This document shows positions 38,922-48,610 of a stretch of DNA of 64,000 nucleotides, in pieces. This DNA comes from Rhodococcus sp. BP22. Lineage in GTDB: Bacteria; Actinomycetota; Actinomycetes; Mycobacteriales; Mycobacteriaceae. The stretch lies in NCBI RefSeq assembly GCF_014281965.1, contig NZ_JACFTB010000001.1, forward strand, positions 372,001 to 436,000, given 5' to 3'. Within the stretch, counting starts at the first letter, position 1. Every line of letters begins with the position of its first letter. The position numbers and the translations under genes are program-made. The notes under the pieces were generated by a model. That model ran no database searches. It worked only from the letters and a program-made list of their open reading frames with translations, and had not been told where the DNA came from.

Positions 38922-40142
38922 TTACACAGCGCTTGCGAGGGCAGTCACGAGGTCGCCGCGTTCACCGATCACGATGGCGTCGAGGCCCAGCCAGTCCGCC
39001 ATTTCACGCAGGGCCTGCGCCAGCGCAACAGCGATGGGACCGACGGCGCGTTCACCTTCGACGAACGCGCCGAGCACCTGCAGTTCCGAGCGCGCCCGGT
39101 CACCCTTGAGATCGAGCCGCGCGACCAACTCGTCTCCCATCAGAAACGGGAAAACGTAATAACCGTGTACCCGCTTGTGTTGTGGGGTGTAGATCTCGAT
39201 GCGATAGCGAAAACCGAAGATGCGCTCGACGCGCGGACGATAGAAGATCATCGGGTCGAACGGACACAGCAGCGCACTCCCCCGGACGGACCGGGGAATA
39301 CGAGCATCGACATGCAGGTACGCGGGCACGTCCCAACCGCGTACTTCGACGGGTTCGAGGACCCCGTCCTCCACCAGTTCGGCGACAGCGGCTTTCGATT
39401 GTTTCTGCGAAAGTCTGTAGTAGTCACGAAGATCGGGTTCGCTTGCGACACCGAGCGCCACCGCAGACTTGTTGACCAATTCCCTCACTGCATCGGCCTC
39501 GTTCACCGTGCGAGAGAGGATATCGGGCGGAATCACCCGCTCCGTCAGGTCGTAATGCCGAACGAAACCGGAGCGAGTGGCAACCGAAACCATGCCCGCC
39601 GCGAACATTTGCTCGCACATGACCTTGACGTCACTGCGGTCCCACCACGGGCCCTTGCGTCCAGGACGTTCGACCTCCAGCGCACGCTCGATGTCACCGG
39701 CACTCGACGGCCCGAAATCTCCGATGACAGCAAGAACATCGTCGGCGAGCGACGGGTTCCGCTCCAAAACTTTGGCAGCTCCTCCCCAACGCCCTTGCTC
39801 GTACAACTTTGTGCGCCAACCCATCAGCGGCCAATCCTCGACCGGTATCAGCGCGGCTTCGTGCCCCCAATACTCGACAAGCTTCCGAGGGCGTCGCGCA
39901 GTATCGGTCCACGCAGCCTGATCGATCACAGTTCGGTCGTATTTGCCGATTCGACTGAACACCGGCGCATAGTGGGCGCGCACGAGCACCGACACCGAGT
40001 CGATCTGGAGCAACTGCGTCTGTGCAATCACCTTGTGCACTGCGCGTGTGGACGCCAGCCCCTCTTTCACAACACGCACAGACGCCAGCCCCTGCGCAGC
40101 CAGGGCGGTGCGGCGTGCCATCGATGCACTCATCTCACGCAT
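38922..40142 (-). CDS. winged-helix DNA glycosylase family protein (YcaQ/AlkX type)
   Basis: 406 aa, HTH_42 superfamily. E. coli YcaQ unhooks interstrand crosslinks using a catalytic Gln-x-Asp; here [15 protein letters not shown] has Q46-I47-D48 in the matching place, so catalysis is plausible. Further family landmarks are [16 protein letters not shown] and [19 protein letters not shown]. Three in-frame ATGs near the start (40142, 40133, 40121) leave the N-terminus uncertain. A TGACGTCA octamer precedes 40142. Proximity to zwf is probably incidental. Related actinobacterial proteins protect producers from DNA-alkylating antibiotics, but no such cluster is here. Confidence 0.85.
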   Translation of the reverse strand: MREMSASMARRTALAAQGLASVRVVKEGLASTRAVHKVIAQTQLLQIDSVSVLVRAHYAPVFSRIGKYDRTVIDQAAWTDTARRPRKLVEYWGHEAALIPVEDWPLMGWRTKLYEQGRWGGAAKVLERNPSLADDVLAVIGDFGPSSAGDIERALEVERPGRKGPWWDRSDVKVMCEQMFAAGMVSVATRSGFVRHYDLTERVIPPDILSRTVNEADAVRELVNKSAVALGVASEPDLRDYYRLSQKQSKAAVAELVEDGVLEPVEVRGWDVPAYLHVDARIPRSVRGSALLCPFDPMIFYRPRVERIFGFRYRIEIYTPQHKRVHGYYVFPFLMGDELVARLDLKGDRARSELQVLGAFVEGERAVGPIAVALAQALREMADWLGLDAIVIGERGDLVTALASAV

Positions 40143-40242
40143 GACGTCACTCTGTCATGAGGGTCCGACCTACTCGTGCTCGTTGCGTCGATGGGGACGA
40201 TGCGGCAGCACCCACGCCCCACCGTTCCGAAGACACGGCGGT

Positions 40243-40695
40243 TCAGCTCATGAGAGTTGCTGCCAGCGTGCCGCCGAGTTCGTAGCAAGAATCCTTGGCG
40301 GCCTTGTCCGCAGTCGTCAGTTCCAGTGCAGCGGAAACGTTTTCCAGCGCCCACCCGGTGGCGATCTTCGCTATCGCCGATACAGCGCCGACGGTGTCGT
40401 TGTTGCCGTGAACCCACATGCCGTACGGGCGGGAGGCGACCGCGTCGAGACACGGATAGTAGGTGGTGTCGAAGAAATGCTTGAGAGCACCGCTCATGTA
40501 GCCGAAATTCGCCGGTGTTCCGAAAAGATAACCGTCAGCGCCCAGGACATCGGAGATCGTCGCACCCAGCGCGGGAACGCTCCGAACGGTCACACCCTCG
40601 ATATCGGGATCTCTCGCACCCGCCAGCACCGCTTCGAGAAGCTCACGCGTCATCGGCGACGGTGTGTGGTGGACGACGAGCAGAGTGGCGGTCAT
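40243..40695 (-). CDS. flavodoxin family protein (Rv2771c-like)
   Basis: 150 aa, FMN-binding alpha/beta protein. TLLVVHHTPSPMTREL forms the phosphate-binding loop, and LFGTPANFGYMSGALKHFFD is the typical NAD(P)H:quinone/FMN reductase segment. No partner reductase is adjacent. It follows the membrane protein gene with a four-base overlap (ATGA) and precedes the 100-bp gap to the YcaQ gene, in which I see nothing beyond a TGACGTCA octamer. M. tuberculosis has equivalents of both genes directly after dapB (Rv2771c, Rv2772c). Confidence 0.85.
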   Translation of the reverse strand: MTATLLVVHHTPSPMTRELLEAVLAGARDPDIEGVTVRSVPALGATISDVLGADGYLFGTPANFGYMSGALKHFFDTTYYPCLDAVASRPYGMWVHGNNDTVGAVSAIAKIATGWALENVSAALELTTADKAAKDSCYELGGTLAATLMS

Positions 40696-41159
40696 CGTTC
40701 CGCGGATTCCTGCCGTTCGAGTTCTACTGCCCGCTTCATCGTCTCGCGTGCTCTACCTCGATCGCCTGCGTAGTCGTAGGCTCGTGCCAATCGGTAGGAG
40801 TTGCGCCAGTTGTCCGGATCCTTCTCCCACTCACCTTTGATCTGTTGGAAGAGTTCGTCGGCGGCGTCGCGGGCGATCCGACCCGACGGCATGGTCGGTA
40901 GATCCGACACGTCCAGTTCGAGGTTCTCCTCGCGCATCCGGCTGGCGAGATGCTGATGATCGAACCCTGCTTTGAGGGTGGCGCCGACAATCCATACTCC
41001 GAGGATGGGCAACAGAATGACGCCTATTCCGAGACCGATGTTGACCGGGCCACCGGTCTGAATCAGCGACAGACCGCGACTTCCGAGAAGGTAGAAATAG
41101 AAGCCCAGAACCAGCACCATGACGCCGATGATGAGCACAACTTTGGTGGCCTTGTTCAT
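40692..41159 (-). CDS. membrane protein with C-terminal TPR-like helices (Rv2772c-like)
   Basis: 155 aa. Two membrane helices, VVLIIGVMVLVLGFYFYLLG and IGLGIGVILLPILGVWIVG, then a cytosolic domain with DPDNWRNSYRLARAYDYAG and DRGRARETMKRAVELERQ, which reads as one and a half tetratricopeptide-like repeats. Function unknown; the family accompanies dapB in mycobacteria. The dapB stop is ten bases upstream, and the flavodoxin gene overlaps its end, so dapB and these two form one operon. Confidence 0.83.
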   Translation of the reverse strand: MNKATKVVLIIGVMVLVLGFYFYLLGSRGLSLIQTGGPVNIGLGIGVILLPILGVWIVGATLKAGFDHQHLASRMREENLELDVSDLPTMPSGRIARDAADELFQQIKGEWEKDPDNWRNSYRLARAYDYAGDRGRARETMKRAVELERQESAER

Positions 41160-41169
41160 CGCAACCTCG

Positions 41170-41988
<819 letters not shown>

Positions 41989-42072
41989 CTACTGACTTGC
42001 GCGGTGCCCGTACTACGCCGGTTGGAAATCGGTAGTCGTCGGGCAGGCTGCAAACCGGACTCGATGTCAAGA

Positions 42073-42078
42073 TACTGT
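42073..42078 (+). promoter_or_regulatory. -10 box of the ABC ATPase gene (leaderless)
   Basis: TACTGT, six bases before the GTG at 42085; the sequence AAGATACTGT is a good extended match. Confidence 0.5.
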
Positions 42079-42084
42079 CGACCG

Positions 42085-42876
42085 GTGAATACGGAAAGCG
42101 TCGTGCGCGCCCACAACGTCGACCTGGTCAGAGGCGGACGACATCTACTGCGCGGCGCATCGGTGCAGGTCGAACAGGGGCAGCACTGGGTGCTGCTCGG
42201 CGCCAACGGAGCAGGTAAGAGCACGTTGCTGAGCATGCTCGGCGCGTCAGTGCACCCCACTCGGGGCACCGTCCATGTCCTAGGTCACCAACTCGGCCGT
42301 GTCGACATGCGCGAGCTGCGCACCCACATCGGTCACGTCGATCCTCGACTGCGTATCGATGCCCCATTGACGCTGCTGGAGACCGTGCTCACCGGGCTCA
42401 CCAACACCCCCGATCTGATTCCGCGCTGGTCGGCCACTTCTGAGCAGAAAGACCGGGCCCGATCGCTCATCGCCTCCCTCGGTATCGAGGATCGCAGCGA
42501 CTCACCTTGGCGCACACTTTCGCAGGGTGAACGTGGCCGCGCGCTGATCGCGCGAGCACTCCTGTCCAACCCTGCGCTTCTGCTTCTGGACGAACCCGCG
42601 ACCGGACTCGACCTCGCTGCTCGCGAACAACTTCTCTCTGCGCTCGACAATCTGCGCGCACAGCACGAATCATTGTCGAGCATCCTCGTGACGCATCATC
42701 TGGAGGAAATTCCCAAGTCCACGACGCATGCCGTGCTCATTCGCGACGGCCACATCATGGTCGACGGCCTCGTCGAGGACGTACTGACGACCGAGAACAT
42801 CAGCGCGTGCTTCGACCATCCCATCGAGATCGGACGCAGCAACGGCCGCTGGGTCGCTACTGCTCGTCGAAGGTGA
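42085..42876 (+). CDS. ABC transporter ATP-binding protein, stand-alone
   Basis: 263 aa. Walker A GANGAGKST near residue 41, signature LSQGERGRALIARALL near 138-153, Walker B LLLLDEPATGLDL directly after, switch His in VTHHLEEIP. The subclass with an SQGE signature and ThrHisHis switch is close to ModF/YheS-like ATPases that often lack a transmembrane partner, and no permease is adjacent. The GTG at 42085 fits the TACTGT box; an ATG seven codons earlier overlaps that box. Its last 20 bases overlap the alcohol dehydrogenase gene on the opposite strand. Confidence 0.85.
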   Translation: MNTESVVRAHNVDLVRGGRHLLRGASVQVEQGQHWVLLGANGAGKSTLLSMLGASVHPTRGTVHVLGHQLGRVDMRELRTHIGHVDPRLRIDAPLTLLETVLTGLTNTPDLIPRWSATSEQKDRARSLIASLGIEDRSDSPWRTLSQGERGRALIARALLSNPALLLLDEPATGLDLAAREQLLSALDNLRAQHESLSSILVTHHLEEIPKSTTHAVLIRDGHIMVDGLVEDVLTTENISACFDHPIEIGRSNGRWVATARRR

Positions 42877-43969
42877 TGACCTGACGGATCGCTCTGCCGT
42901 CGGCGAGTTCGTCCATGCCGTAGTTGATGTCCTCGAGCCGGATTCGCGAGGAGATCAGCTTCTCGACAGGTAGCCTGCCCTCGCGCCAGAGCTGCGCATA
43001 CTTCGGAATGTCACGCTCGGGCACTGCAGAACCGAGATAGCTGCCGATGATCGTGCGCGCTTCGGCGACGAGTCCGAGAGGCGATATCGAAGACCTGGCG
43101 TCGGGAGCGGGAAGGCCGACGGTGACGGTCCTGCCGCCGGGTGCCGTCGCGGCGACGGCTGCTTCGAAGGCGCGCGCGTTTCCTGCAGCCTCGATCACGA
43201 TGTCCGCTTTGATACCCAGCTCATGAAGCTCGGCAGGTGAATACGTCCGAGTCGCACCGAGTTCGCGAGCGGTTGCCAGCTTCTCAGCCACTGCATCGAC
43301 GCCGATGACCTCACCGACACCCACGGATACAGCCGTCAGTACAGCGGCCATTCCGACGCCACCGAGACCGACCACCATGATGGACTGGCCGGGCCTGGGC
43401 GCACCGGCGTTGAGGACTGCGCCACCGCCGGTCAATACTGCACAGCCGAGCACCGCCGCGATATCGGCCGGAATATCGTCGTCGACGGCTACGACCGATT
43501 TGCGGCTCACTACCGCGTGTGTTGCAAATCCGGAGACCCCGAGATGATGTTTGATTTCCTGGCCCGCGCGCGCCAATCTTCCACCGCCACCGAGTAGTTC
43601 ACCGGCATTGTTCGCCGCACTGCCTGGCACGCAAGGCATCTGCCCGTCGGTCCGGCAGCCGGCGCATTCTCCGCATCGAGGCAGAAAGGTCATCACCACG
43701 CGGGTGCCTAGTGCGATGTCCTCGACCCCGGACCCGAGCGCCTCGACGCGTCCGGCTGCCTCGTGCCCGAGCAACATCGGAACCGGCCGTACGCGATTGC
43801 CGTCGACCACGGACAGATCGGAATGACACAGGCCGGCGGCCTCGATTCGGACGAGCAATTCCCCCTCACCGGGCGGGTCGAGATCGAGTTCCGAAATCGT
43901 GATCGGCCGAGATTGGGCGAACGGCCGAGACCGTCCGATTTCCTCGAGCACTGCGCCGCGAATCTTCAT
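42857..43969 (-). CDS. zinc-dependent alcohol dehydrogenase
   Basis: MDR-family oxidoreductase, 370 aa. Catalytic zinc ligands Cys48 and His69-Glu70 (GHEAAG); structural zinc set Cys99, Cys102, Cys105, Cys113 (CGECAGCRTDGQMPC). The Rossmann motif GLGGVGMAAV lies in the middle. Resembles class III/mycobacterial AdhD-type enzymes; the natural alcohol is unknown. It follows the glucosidase gene by 25 bases on the same strand. A TAGAGT box six bases before the ATG offers an independent leaderless promoter, although GGGGAA is immediately adjacent. Confidence 0.88.
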   Translation of the reverse strand: MKIRGAVLEEIGRSRPFAQSRPITISELDLDPPGEGELLVRIEAAGLCHSDLSVVDGNRVRPVPMLLGHEAAGRVEALGSGVEDIALGTRVVMTFLPRCGECAGCRTDGQMPCVPGSAANNAGELLGGGGRLARAGQEIKHHLGVSGFATHAVVSRKSVVAVDDDIPADIAAVLGCAVLTGGGAVLNAGAPRPGQSIMVVGLGGVGMAAVLTAVSVGVGEVIGVDAVAEKLATARELGATRTYSPAELHELGIKADIVIEAAGNARAFEAAVAATAPGGRTVTVGLPAPDARSSISPLGLVAEARTIIGSYLGSAVPERDIPKYAQLWREGRLPVEKLISSRIRLEDINYGMDELADGRAIRQVITFDEQ

Positions 43970-43975
43970 TTCCCC

Positions 43976-43981
43976 ACTCTA
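43976..43981 (-). promoter_or_regulatory. -10 box of the alcohol dehydrogenase gene (leaderless)
   Basis: TAGAGT on the minus strand, six bases before the ATG at 43969. Confidence 0.45.
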
Positions 43982-43994
43982 GGACGCGCCGCGA

Positions 43995-46673
43995 CTACAA
44001 CGGCAGACGCGGCCTCAGCAGATGCGCCACCAATCCCGTCCAACCAGTTTGGTGCGATGCTCCGAGGCCTTCCCCGGTGTCACCGTCGAAATACTCGTTG
44101 AAGGTGGGGTGCACGCTCCACAACGGGTCCTCGCTCGCCTCGATTCGCGCACCGTCCGCAGGACGCTTGCCGTTCACGGGCCGAAACAGCGACGCCAACC
44201 CGCTGTCGATCAAATCTGCTGCCTGCGTCAAGGTGCGATGATTGCCGGATCCGGTGGGAATCTCGATGGTGAAGGATTCGCCGTAGTGACGGCCGTATGC
44301 GCGCAACTTGTCGGCCAACAACACGTTGACCGGGAACCAGATCGGGCCACGCCAGTTCGAGTTGCCACCGAACATGCCGGTGCGTGATTCGCCGGGTTCG
44401 TACTCGATGGACAGACTGCGGCCGTCGACATCGAACGTGACGCCGTCCCGGTACGACGCCGACAGCGACCTGATTCCGTACTGCGACAGGAACTCTTCCG
44501 AATCGAACATCCTGGCCAGCACACGCTTGAGTCGTTCCGGTTCGACGAGGGAGAGCAGCACTCGAATTTCGTCGCCGTCCTTCCGCGCAAGCAGCGGACT
44601 GACCATGTCAGGTCGACGATGCTGCACCCAGCGCAGACGTGCGGTCAGATCAGGGCATTCCTCCTCGACCCACGACGGAATCTCGGTAGCACCGAGAATC
44701 GGGAGCAGGCCGACCATCGAACGTACCCGCATCGGTACCGCGTCGCCCTCTGGCGGAACGAGGACGTCGTAGAAGAACCCATCCTCTTCGTGCCACAATG
44801 AAATATGTTGCGATCCAAATGATTTGACAGCTTTCGCGATCGACAGAAAATGCGAGAAGAACTTCGTCGCGACGTCGTCCCAGGCATTGTCGTGACGCGC
44901 GAGCTCGAGCGAGATCTTGAACATCTGTTGGCAGTAGAACGCCATCCAACTCGTGGCGTCGGATTGCTCGAGCCGAAATCCTGGCGGCAATGGCGCAGAG
45001 CGGTTGAACAAGCCGATATTGTCCATTCCGAGGAAGCCACCCTCGAAGATGTTCGAACCCGCCGAGTCCTTTCGATTCACCCACCAGGAGAAATTCAACA
45101 GCAGCTTGGTGAATACACGCACCAGGAATTCTCGGTCACGGTATCCGTCGATGCGGTAGACGTGCCACGCCGCCCACGCATGGACAGGTGGATTGACGTC
45201 ACCGAACTCCCACTCGTAAGCGGGGAGCTGACCATTGGGATGCATCGCCCACTCCCGGCACATCAACACCAACTGTTCCTTCGCAAAATCCGGATCGACA
45301 TGTGCGAGCGGAATGGTATGAAATGCCAAGTCCCAAGCAGCAAACCACGGATACTCCCATTCGTCGGGCATCGAGATCACGTCCGCGAGAGCAAGATGAC
45401 GCCAGTGCGTATTTCGCGCCGTGGGATCGCGCCGCGACGGTGGTGCGGGCTCCCCCACCGGGTCGCCTTCGAGCCATTGCTCGACGTCGTAACGGTAGAG
45501 CTGCTTCGTCCACAACAGCCCCGCGTACGCCCGCCGAGCAATATGGCGATCATTCTCGTCCAGATCGGATCCGATCACGACGCCGTAGAAGTCGTCGGCT
45601 TCCGAACGTCGGTCGGCGACGATGGCGTCGAACCCACGTCCGAAGGTCTGTGCGTCCGGCTCGTTGTGAGACAGACGAAGCTTGACCTCGACGGTAGCGC
45701 CGGGTGCGATGTCGTCGAATCGAAACCAGAACGCCGACTTCGTGCCCGTCTGTTCAGGGTTTACCGCGCCGGTGTCACCTTCGACGACGCGGCGGCCGAT
45801 TCCGTCCTTGCAGTACGCGCTGACATTCTCCTGACCCCAGAGCTGCGCCGAGTTCGTTTCGTTGTCGCAGAAGAGGACCTCGGGTTCCCCTTCGGCGCTG
45901 AGATAGTACTTTCCGAGAAAGCCATGTTCGGCTGCGATTGCGCGCACCCGCCCGGACTGCAATTCGGGTGCCTTCATTTCCGAGAGGGCGCCGCCACGGT
46001 CGTCGCGACCCCACGCCCAGGTGTTGCGCAACCAGAGATGAGGCAGCAGATCCACCGACGCGGCCTCGGGGCCATGATTGGTGATCGAGATGACGATGGC
46101 GATGTCGTCCGGGGCTGCCTTGGCGTAGGTGACCTGCACGTCGAAGAAACGGTTCTCGTCGAGAATTCCGGTATCGGAGAGTTCGTATTCCCGTTCGTCG
46201 CGTCCTCGTTGCGCGTTCTCCTCACGAAGCTGCCGGTACGGGTATTCGGCGTGTGGATAACGGTAGAGCCATTGCATCCAGCTGTGACTGGGGGTGCCGT
46301 CGACGACCCACCAGTACTCTTTGACGTCCTCGCCGTGGTTGCCTTCACCGTTGGTAAGACCGAAGAGTCGTTCCTTGAGGACGGGGTCCTTGCGGTTCCA
46401 CAGCGCGAAAGCGAAGTTCAGAAACCCGAAACGATCGCAGATCCCGCCCAATCCGTCTTCTCCCCAACGGTAGGCCCGTGCATGCGCCTGATCGAAGGGA
46501 AAGGACTGCCAGGCGTCCCCATCGATCGAGTAGTCCTCACGGACTGTGCCCCACTGGCGGCCGGCGAGATAGGGGCCCCACTGACGCCAGGGCCCGGACA
46601 CGCCGGGCGACTCGGCGAGCCGCGAATGCTCGGCGGTCCTCGGCTTGGGCGGTGGTTCGGTGGCATCGGTCAC
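43995..46673 (-). CDS. glucosidase, GH63/MGH1-like
   Basis: 892 aa, cytosolic (no signal peptide). The N-terminal beta domain begins RQWGPYLAGRQWGTVREDYS; the C-terminal (alpha/alpha)6 barrel runs from about 380, with EYPWFAAWDLAFHTIPLA, NGQLPAYEWEFGDVNPP and SNWRGPIWFPVN, the blocks that carry the catalytic acids in GH63 relatives such as mannosylglycerate and glucosylglycerate hydrolases. The exact substrate, perhaps a glucose-containing compatible solute, cannot be decided. GTG start, no ribosome site. The alcohol dehydrogenase gene follows. Long open frames on the opposite strand are codon-bias shadows. Confidence 0.85.
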   Translation of the reverse strand: MTDATEPPPKPRTAEHSRLAESPGVSGPWRQWGPYLAGRQWGTVREDYSIDGDAWQSFPFDQAHARAYRWGEDGLGGICDRFGFLNFAFALWNRKDPVLKERLFGLTNGEGNHGEDVKEYWWVVDGTPSHSWMQWLYRYPHAEYPYRQLREENAQRGRDEREYELSDTGILDENRFFDVQVTYAKAAPDDIAIVISITNHGPEAASVDLLPHLWLRNTWAWGRDDRGGALSEMKAPELQSGRVRAIAAEHGFLGKYYLSAEGEPEVLFCDNETNSAQLWGQENVSAYCKDGIGRRVVEGDTGAVNPEQTGTKSAFWFRFDDIAPGATVEVKLRLSHNEPDAQTFGRGFDAIVADRRSEADDFYGVVIGSDLDENDRHIARRAYAGLLWTKQLYRYDVEQWLEGDPVGEPAPPSRRDPTARNTHWRHLALADVISMPDEWEYPWFAAWDLAFHTIPLAHVDPDFAKEQLVLMCREWAMHPNGQLPAYEWEFGDVNPPVHAWAAWHVYRIDGYRDREFLVRVFTKLLLNFSWWVNRKDSAGSNIFEGGFLGMDNIGLFNRSAPLPPGFRLEQSDATSWMAFYCQQMFKISLELARHDNAWDDVATKFFSHFLSIAKAVKSFGSQHISLWHEEDGFFYDVLVPPEGDAVPMRVRSMVGLLPILGATEIPSWVEEECPDLTARLRWVQHRRPDMVSPLLARKDGDEIRVLLSLVEPERLKRVLARMFDSEEFLSQYGIRSLSASYRDGVTFDVDGRSLSIEYEPGESRTGMFGGNSNWRGPIWFPVNVLLADKLRAYGRHYGESFTIEIPTGSGNHRTLTQAADLIDSGLASLFRPVNGKRPADGARIEASEDPLWSVHPTFNEYFDGDTGEGLGASHQTGWTGLVAHLLRPRLPL

Positions 46674-46777
46674 GGCACCAGTCTGCTACCTCTGCGGAAC
46701 GCTCGCGCACCGATGAGTTTCACAGAGTCCACAGGTCGAACGACAAGAGCCCCGACAACCACGAAAAGAGAAGATCG

Positions 46778-47323
46778 ATGCGCACACTGACAGCAGGTCT
46801 GTTTCACTCCGTCGACGGAGTGGTCGAGTCCCCCGAACAATGGCAGTTCGACAGTTTCGACGAAGAAATGGGTGGTCTGCTGGGGGCGATGATCGAGCGA
46901 GTGGACGCGGTAATTCTCGGACGAGTCGGCTACGAGCAGTGGTCGGGATATTGGCCGACCGCAGGGGACGAGGACGGCTTCGGGGGCTTCATCAACTCCG
47001 TACCCAAGCACGTCGCTTCCAGGACGCTCACCGGTCCACTCAACTGGGAGAATGCCTCACTCATCGACGGGGATCTCGATGACTTCGTTCACGATTTGAA
47101 GGCATCGGAAGGTGGAGAGATCGCCGTGGTCGGCGGCATTTCCATCGTTCGCCACCTGTTCTTCGCCGGACTCCTCGATTCACTGACGCTGATGACGCAC
47201 CCCGTGATTGCCGGTTCGGGTCGGAAGATGTTCGAACCCGGTGATCCGCTCACCAAGCTCGAGTTGCGCAGCGTGCGCGGGACGTCCAAGGGCAACGCGA
47301 TTCTGGAGTACGCGAGAACCTGA
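46778..47323 (+). CDS. dihydrofolate reductase family protein (RibD C-terminal type)
   Basis: 181 aa. MRTLTAGLFHSVDGVVESPE is the standard opening of the small actinobacterial RibD_C proteins, followed by VILGRVGYEQWSGYWP and IAVVGGISIVRHLFFAGLLD with the NADPH-binding glycine pair, ending KLELRSVRGTSKGNAILEY. Predicted NADPH-dependent reductase of unknown substrate. The ATG at 46778 has AGAGAAG upstream; the open frame continuing back to 46478 has no support. It ends exactly where the small gene on the other strand ends. Confidence 0.9.
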   Translation: MRTLTAGLFHSVDGVVESPEQWQFDSFDEEMGGLLGAMIERVDAVILGRVGYEQWSGYWPTAGDEDGFGGFINSVPKHVASRTLTGPLNWENASLIDGDLDDFVHDLKASEGGEIAVVGGISIVRHLFFAGLLDSLTLMTHPVIAGSGRKMFEPGDPLTKLELRSVRGTSKGNAILEYART

Positions 47324-47509
47324 TCAGGCGCGACAGACTCGCAGCAGTGCAGCGACATCCGTGCGATCGAGGCCCTTGGGAGGTGGATCCTGCAGGAGAA
47401 TCTCTCGCAATCGGGCCATGAAGCTCTGCCGAGTCACACCGAACTCGGTCAGTACGTCCTCGGTCGGACCGAAGACGTGCGGAAACTGTGGGGCGTGCTG
47501 ATCCTGCAT
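47324..47509 (-). CDS. 61-residue protein of unknown function
   Basis: MQDQHAPQFPHVFGPTEDVL, then TEFGVTRQSFMARLREILLQ, ending DPPPKGLDRTDVAALLRVCRA. Soluble, with two probable helices. The start ATG 47509 has AAAGGAAC four bases upstream, which argues for real translation. I do not recognise the family. It is convergent with the RibD-like gene (adjacent stops) and divergent from the receiver gene ahead of nuo, with 157 bp between starts. Confidence 0.6.
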   Translation of the reverse strand: MQDQHAPQFPHVFGPTEDVLTEFGVTRQSFMARLREILLQDPPPKGLDRTDVAALLRVCRA

Positions 47510-47652
47510 CGAAGTTCCTTTCGGCCGCCTGCCGCTCGGTGGCGACTCTGTTCGATGGTCCATCCCCCGACAAGCAAGGAACGTTACACATTCGCCCCAA
47601 GTGGAACGCACTTGGAAACATGAATCGCCCACGTCTCCTGCGTCCCCAGTCG

Positions 47653-47658
47653 TAGCAT
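47653..47658 (+). promoter_or_regulatory. -10 box of the receiver gene (leaderless)
   Basis: TAGCAT, eight bases before the GTG at 47667. Confidence 0.5.
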
Positions 47659-47666
47659 CAGATCCT

Positions 47667-48086
47667 GTGACCCGTGCTCTCCGCATCCTCGTGTACAGCA
47701 GCAACTCCGACACGCGCGCGTATGTGACGACGGCTATCGGCACACACCCGAAAGCGACGCTCGGCGCCTTCGACTATCTCGAAGTCGCATCGGCCCCGAT
47801 GGTGATTCACTATTTGGATGCCGGTGGCATCGACCTCGCCATCCTCGACGGGGAGTCGGCGCCTGCCGGGGGAATGGGCGTGGCGAAGCAACTGCGGGAC
47901 GAGCTCGCGCACTGTCCACCGTTGGTGGTTCTGACCGGCCGACCGGACGACAGATGGTTGGCAGATTGGTCCGGCGCCGACGCGGCAGTGTCACATCCGC
48001 TGGACCCGTTCGTGTTGACGGAAACGGTCGTGAAGCTACTCGAAAACCTGCCGAAAGCGCCACCGTCCCAAACTTTTCCCGCGTAG
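47667..48086 (+). CDS. stand-alone receiver-domain protein upstream of nuo (Rv3143-like)
   Basis: 139 aa, a single response-regulator receiver domain with no output domain. The phosphoacceptor is Asp61 in DLAILDGESA and the Thr of VVLTGRPDD is present. However, the acidic pair after strand 1 is replaced (VYSSNSDTR) and the conserved Lys is His (AVSHPLDPF), so normal phosphorylation is doubtful. M. tuberculosis carries a receiver protein, Rv3143, in the same place before nuoA. GTG 47667 is eight bases from TAGCAT; the frame back to 47601 has no start support. A 124-bp gap separates it from nuoA; I see no clear terminator there. Confidence 0.82.
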   Translation: MTRALRILVYSSNSDTRAYVTTAIGTHPKATLGAFDYLEVASAPMVIHYLDAGGIDLAILDGESAPAGGMGVAKQLRDELAHCPPLVVLTGRPDDRWLADWSGADAAVSHPLDPFVLTETVVKLLENLPKAPPSQTFPA

Positions 48087-48210
48087 TGGACCCGACACCC
48101 TTTCCGCACAGTCCGAAACAGAGACACGTCGGGGCATCACACCGGTAGGCTGTGTTTCAGCTCACATTCCTACAGGCTGCCCACAAGGCATGCACGGAGG
48201 CGCGAACAGC

Positions 48211-48570
48211 ATGAACGAGTACATTCCCATCCTTGTCCTCGGTGCTGTCGCCGTCGCCTTCGCTCTCGTTTCCGTCGTCATCGCCTCGGTAGTCGGCCCG
48301 AAGCGGTACAACCGGGCAAAGATGGATGCCTACGAATGTGGTATCGAGCCGACAGCTCAACCGATGGGTGCAGGTCGCTACCCCGTGAAGTTCTATCTGA
48401 CGGCGATGCTGTTCATCATTTTCGACATCGAAATCGTTTTTCTTTATCCCTGGGCCGTGCATTTCGACGCGCTCGGCTTATTCGGGCTTCTCGCGATGGG
48501 ACTGTTCGTCGTCAGCGCTGCAGTCGCCTACGCCTACGAATGGCGTCGCGGCGGGCTCAGTTGGGATTAG
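48211..48570 (+). CDS. nuoA: NADH-quinone oxidoreductase subunit A
   Basis: First membrane subunit of complex I, 119 aa, three helices. The conserved loop [20 protein letters not shown] and [22 protein letters not shown], lining the quinone channel entrance, are intact. GGAGG lies eleven bases before the ATG at 48211; an ATG seven codons earlier would place that site inside the gene. It starts the nuo operon, 40 bases before nuoB. The region upstream contains TAGGCT near 48147 but no convincing promoter pair. Confidence 0.96.
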   Translation: MNEYIPILVLGAVAVAFALVSVVIASVVGPKRYNRAKMDAYECGIEPTAQPMGAGRYPVKFYLTAMLFIIFDIEIVFLYPWAVHFDALGLFGLLAMGLFVVSAAVAYAYEWRRGGLSWD

Positions 48571-48610
48571 GTTCGCCACTTTCAAAAACTTTGAATCGGA
48601 AGGGTCAGAT

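Noticed and set aside
39624..39631. Other single TGACGTCA octamers (also near 37409, 45203, 55012, 59827) as regulator sites
   Set aside because: They are single copies, mostly inside genes, where GTGACGTCA is favoured by codon use; only the triple cluster at 36908 stands out.
44850..46790. A 646-codon open frame opposite the glucosidase gene
   Set aside because: Its reading frame mirrors the third-position GC bias of the real gene; no motif, no ribosome site, and the minus-strand product has clear GH63 blocks.
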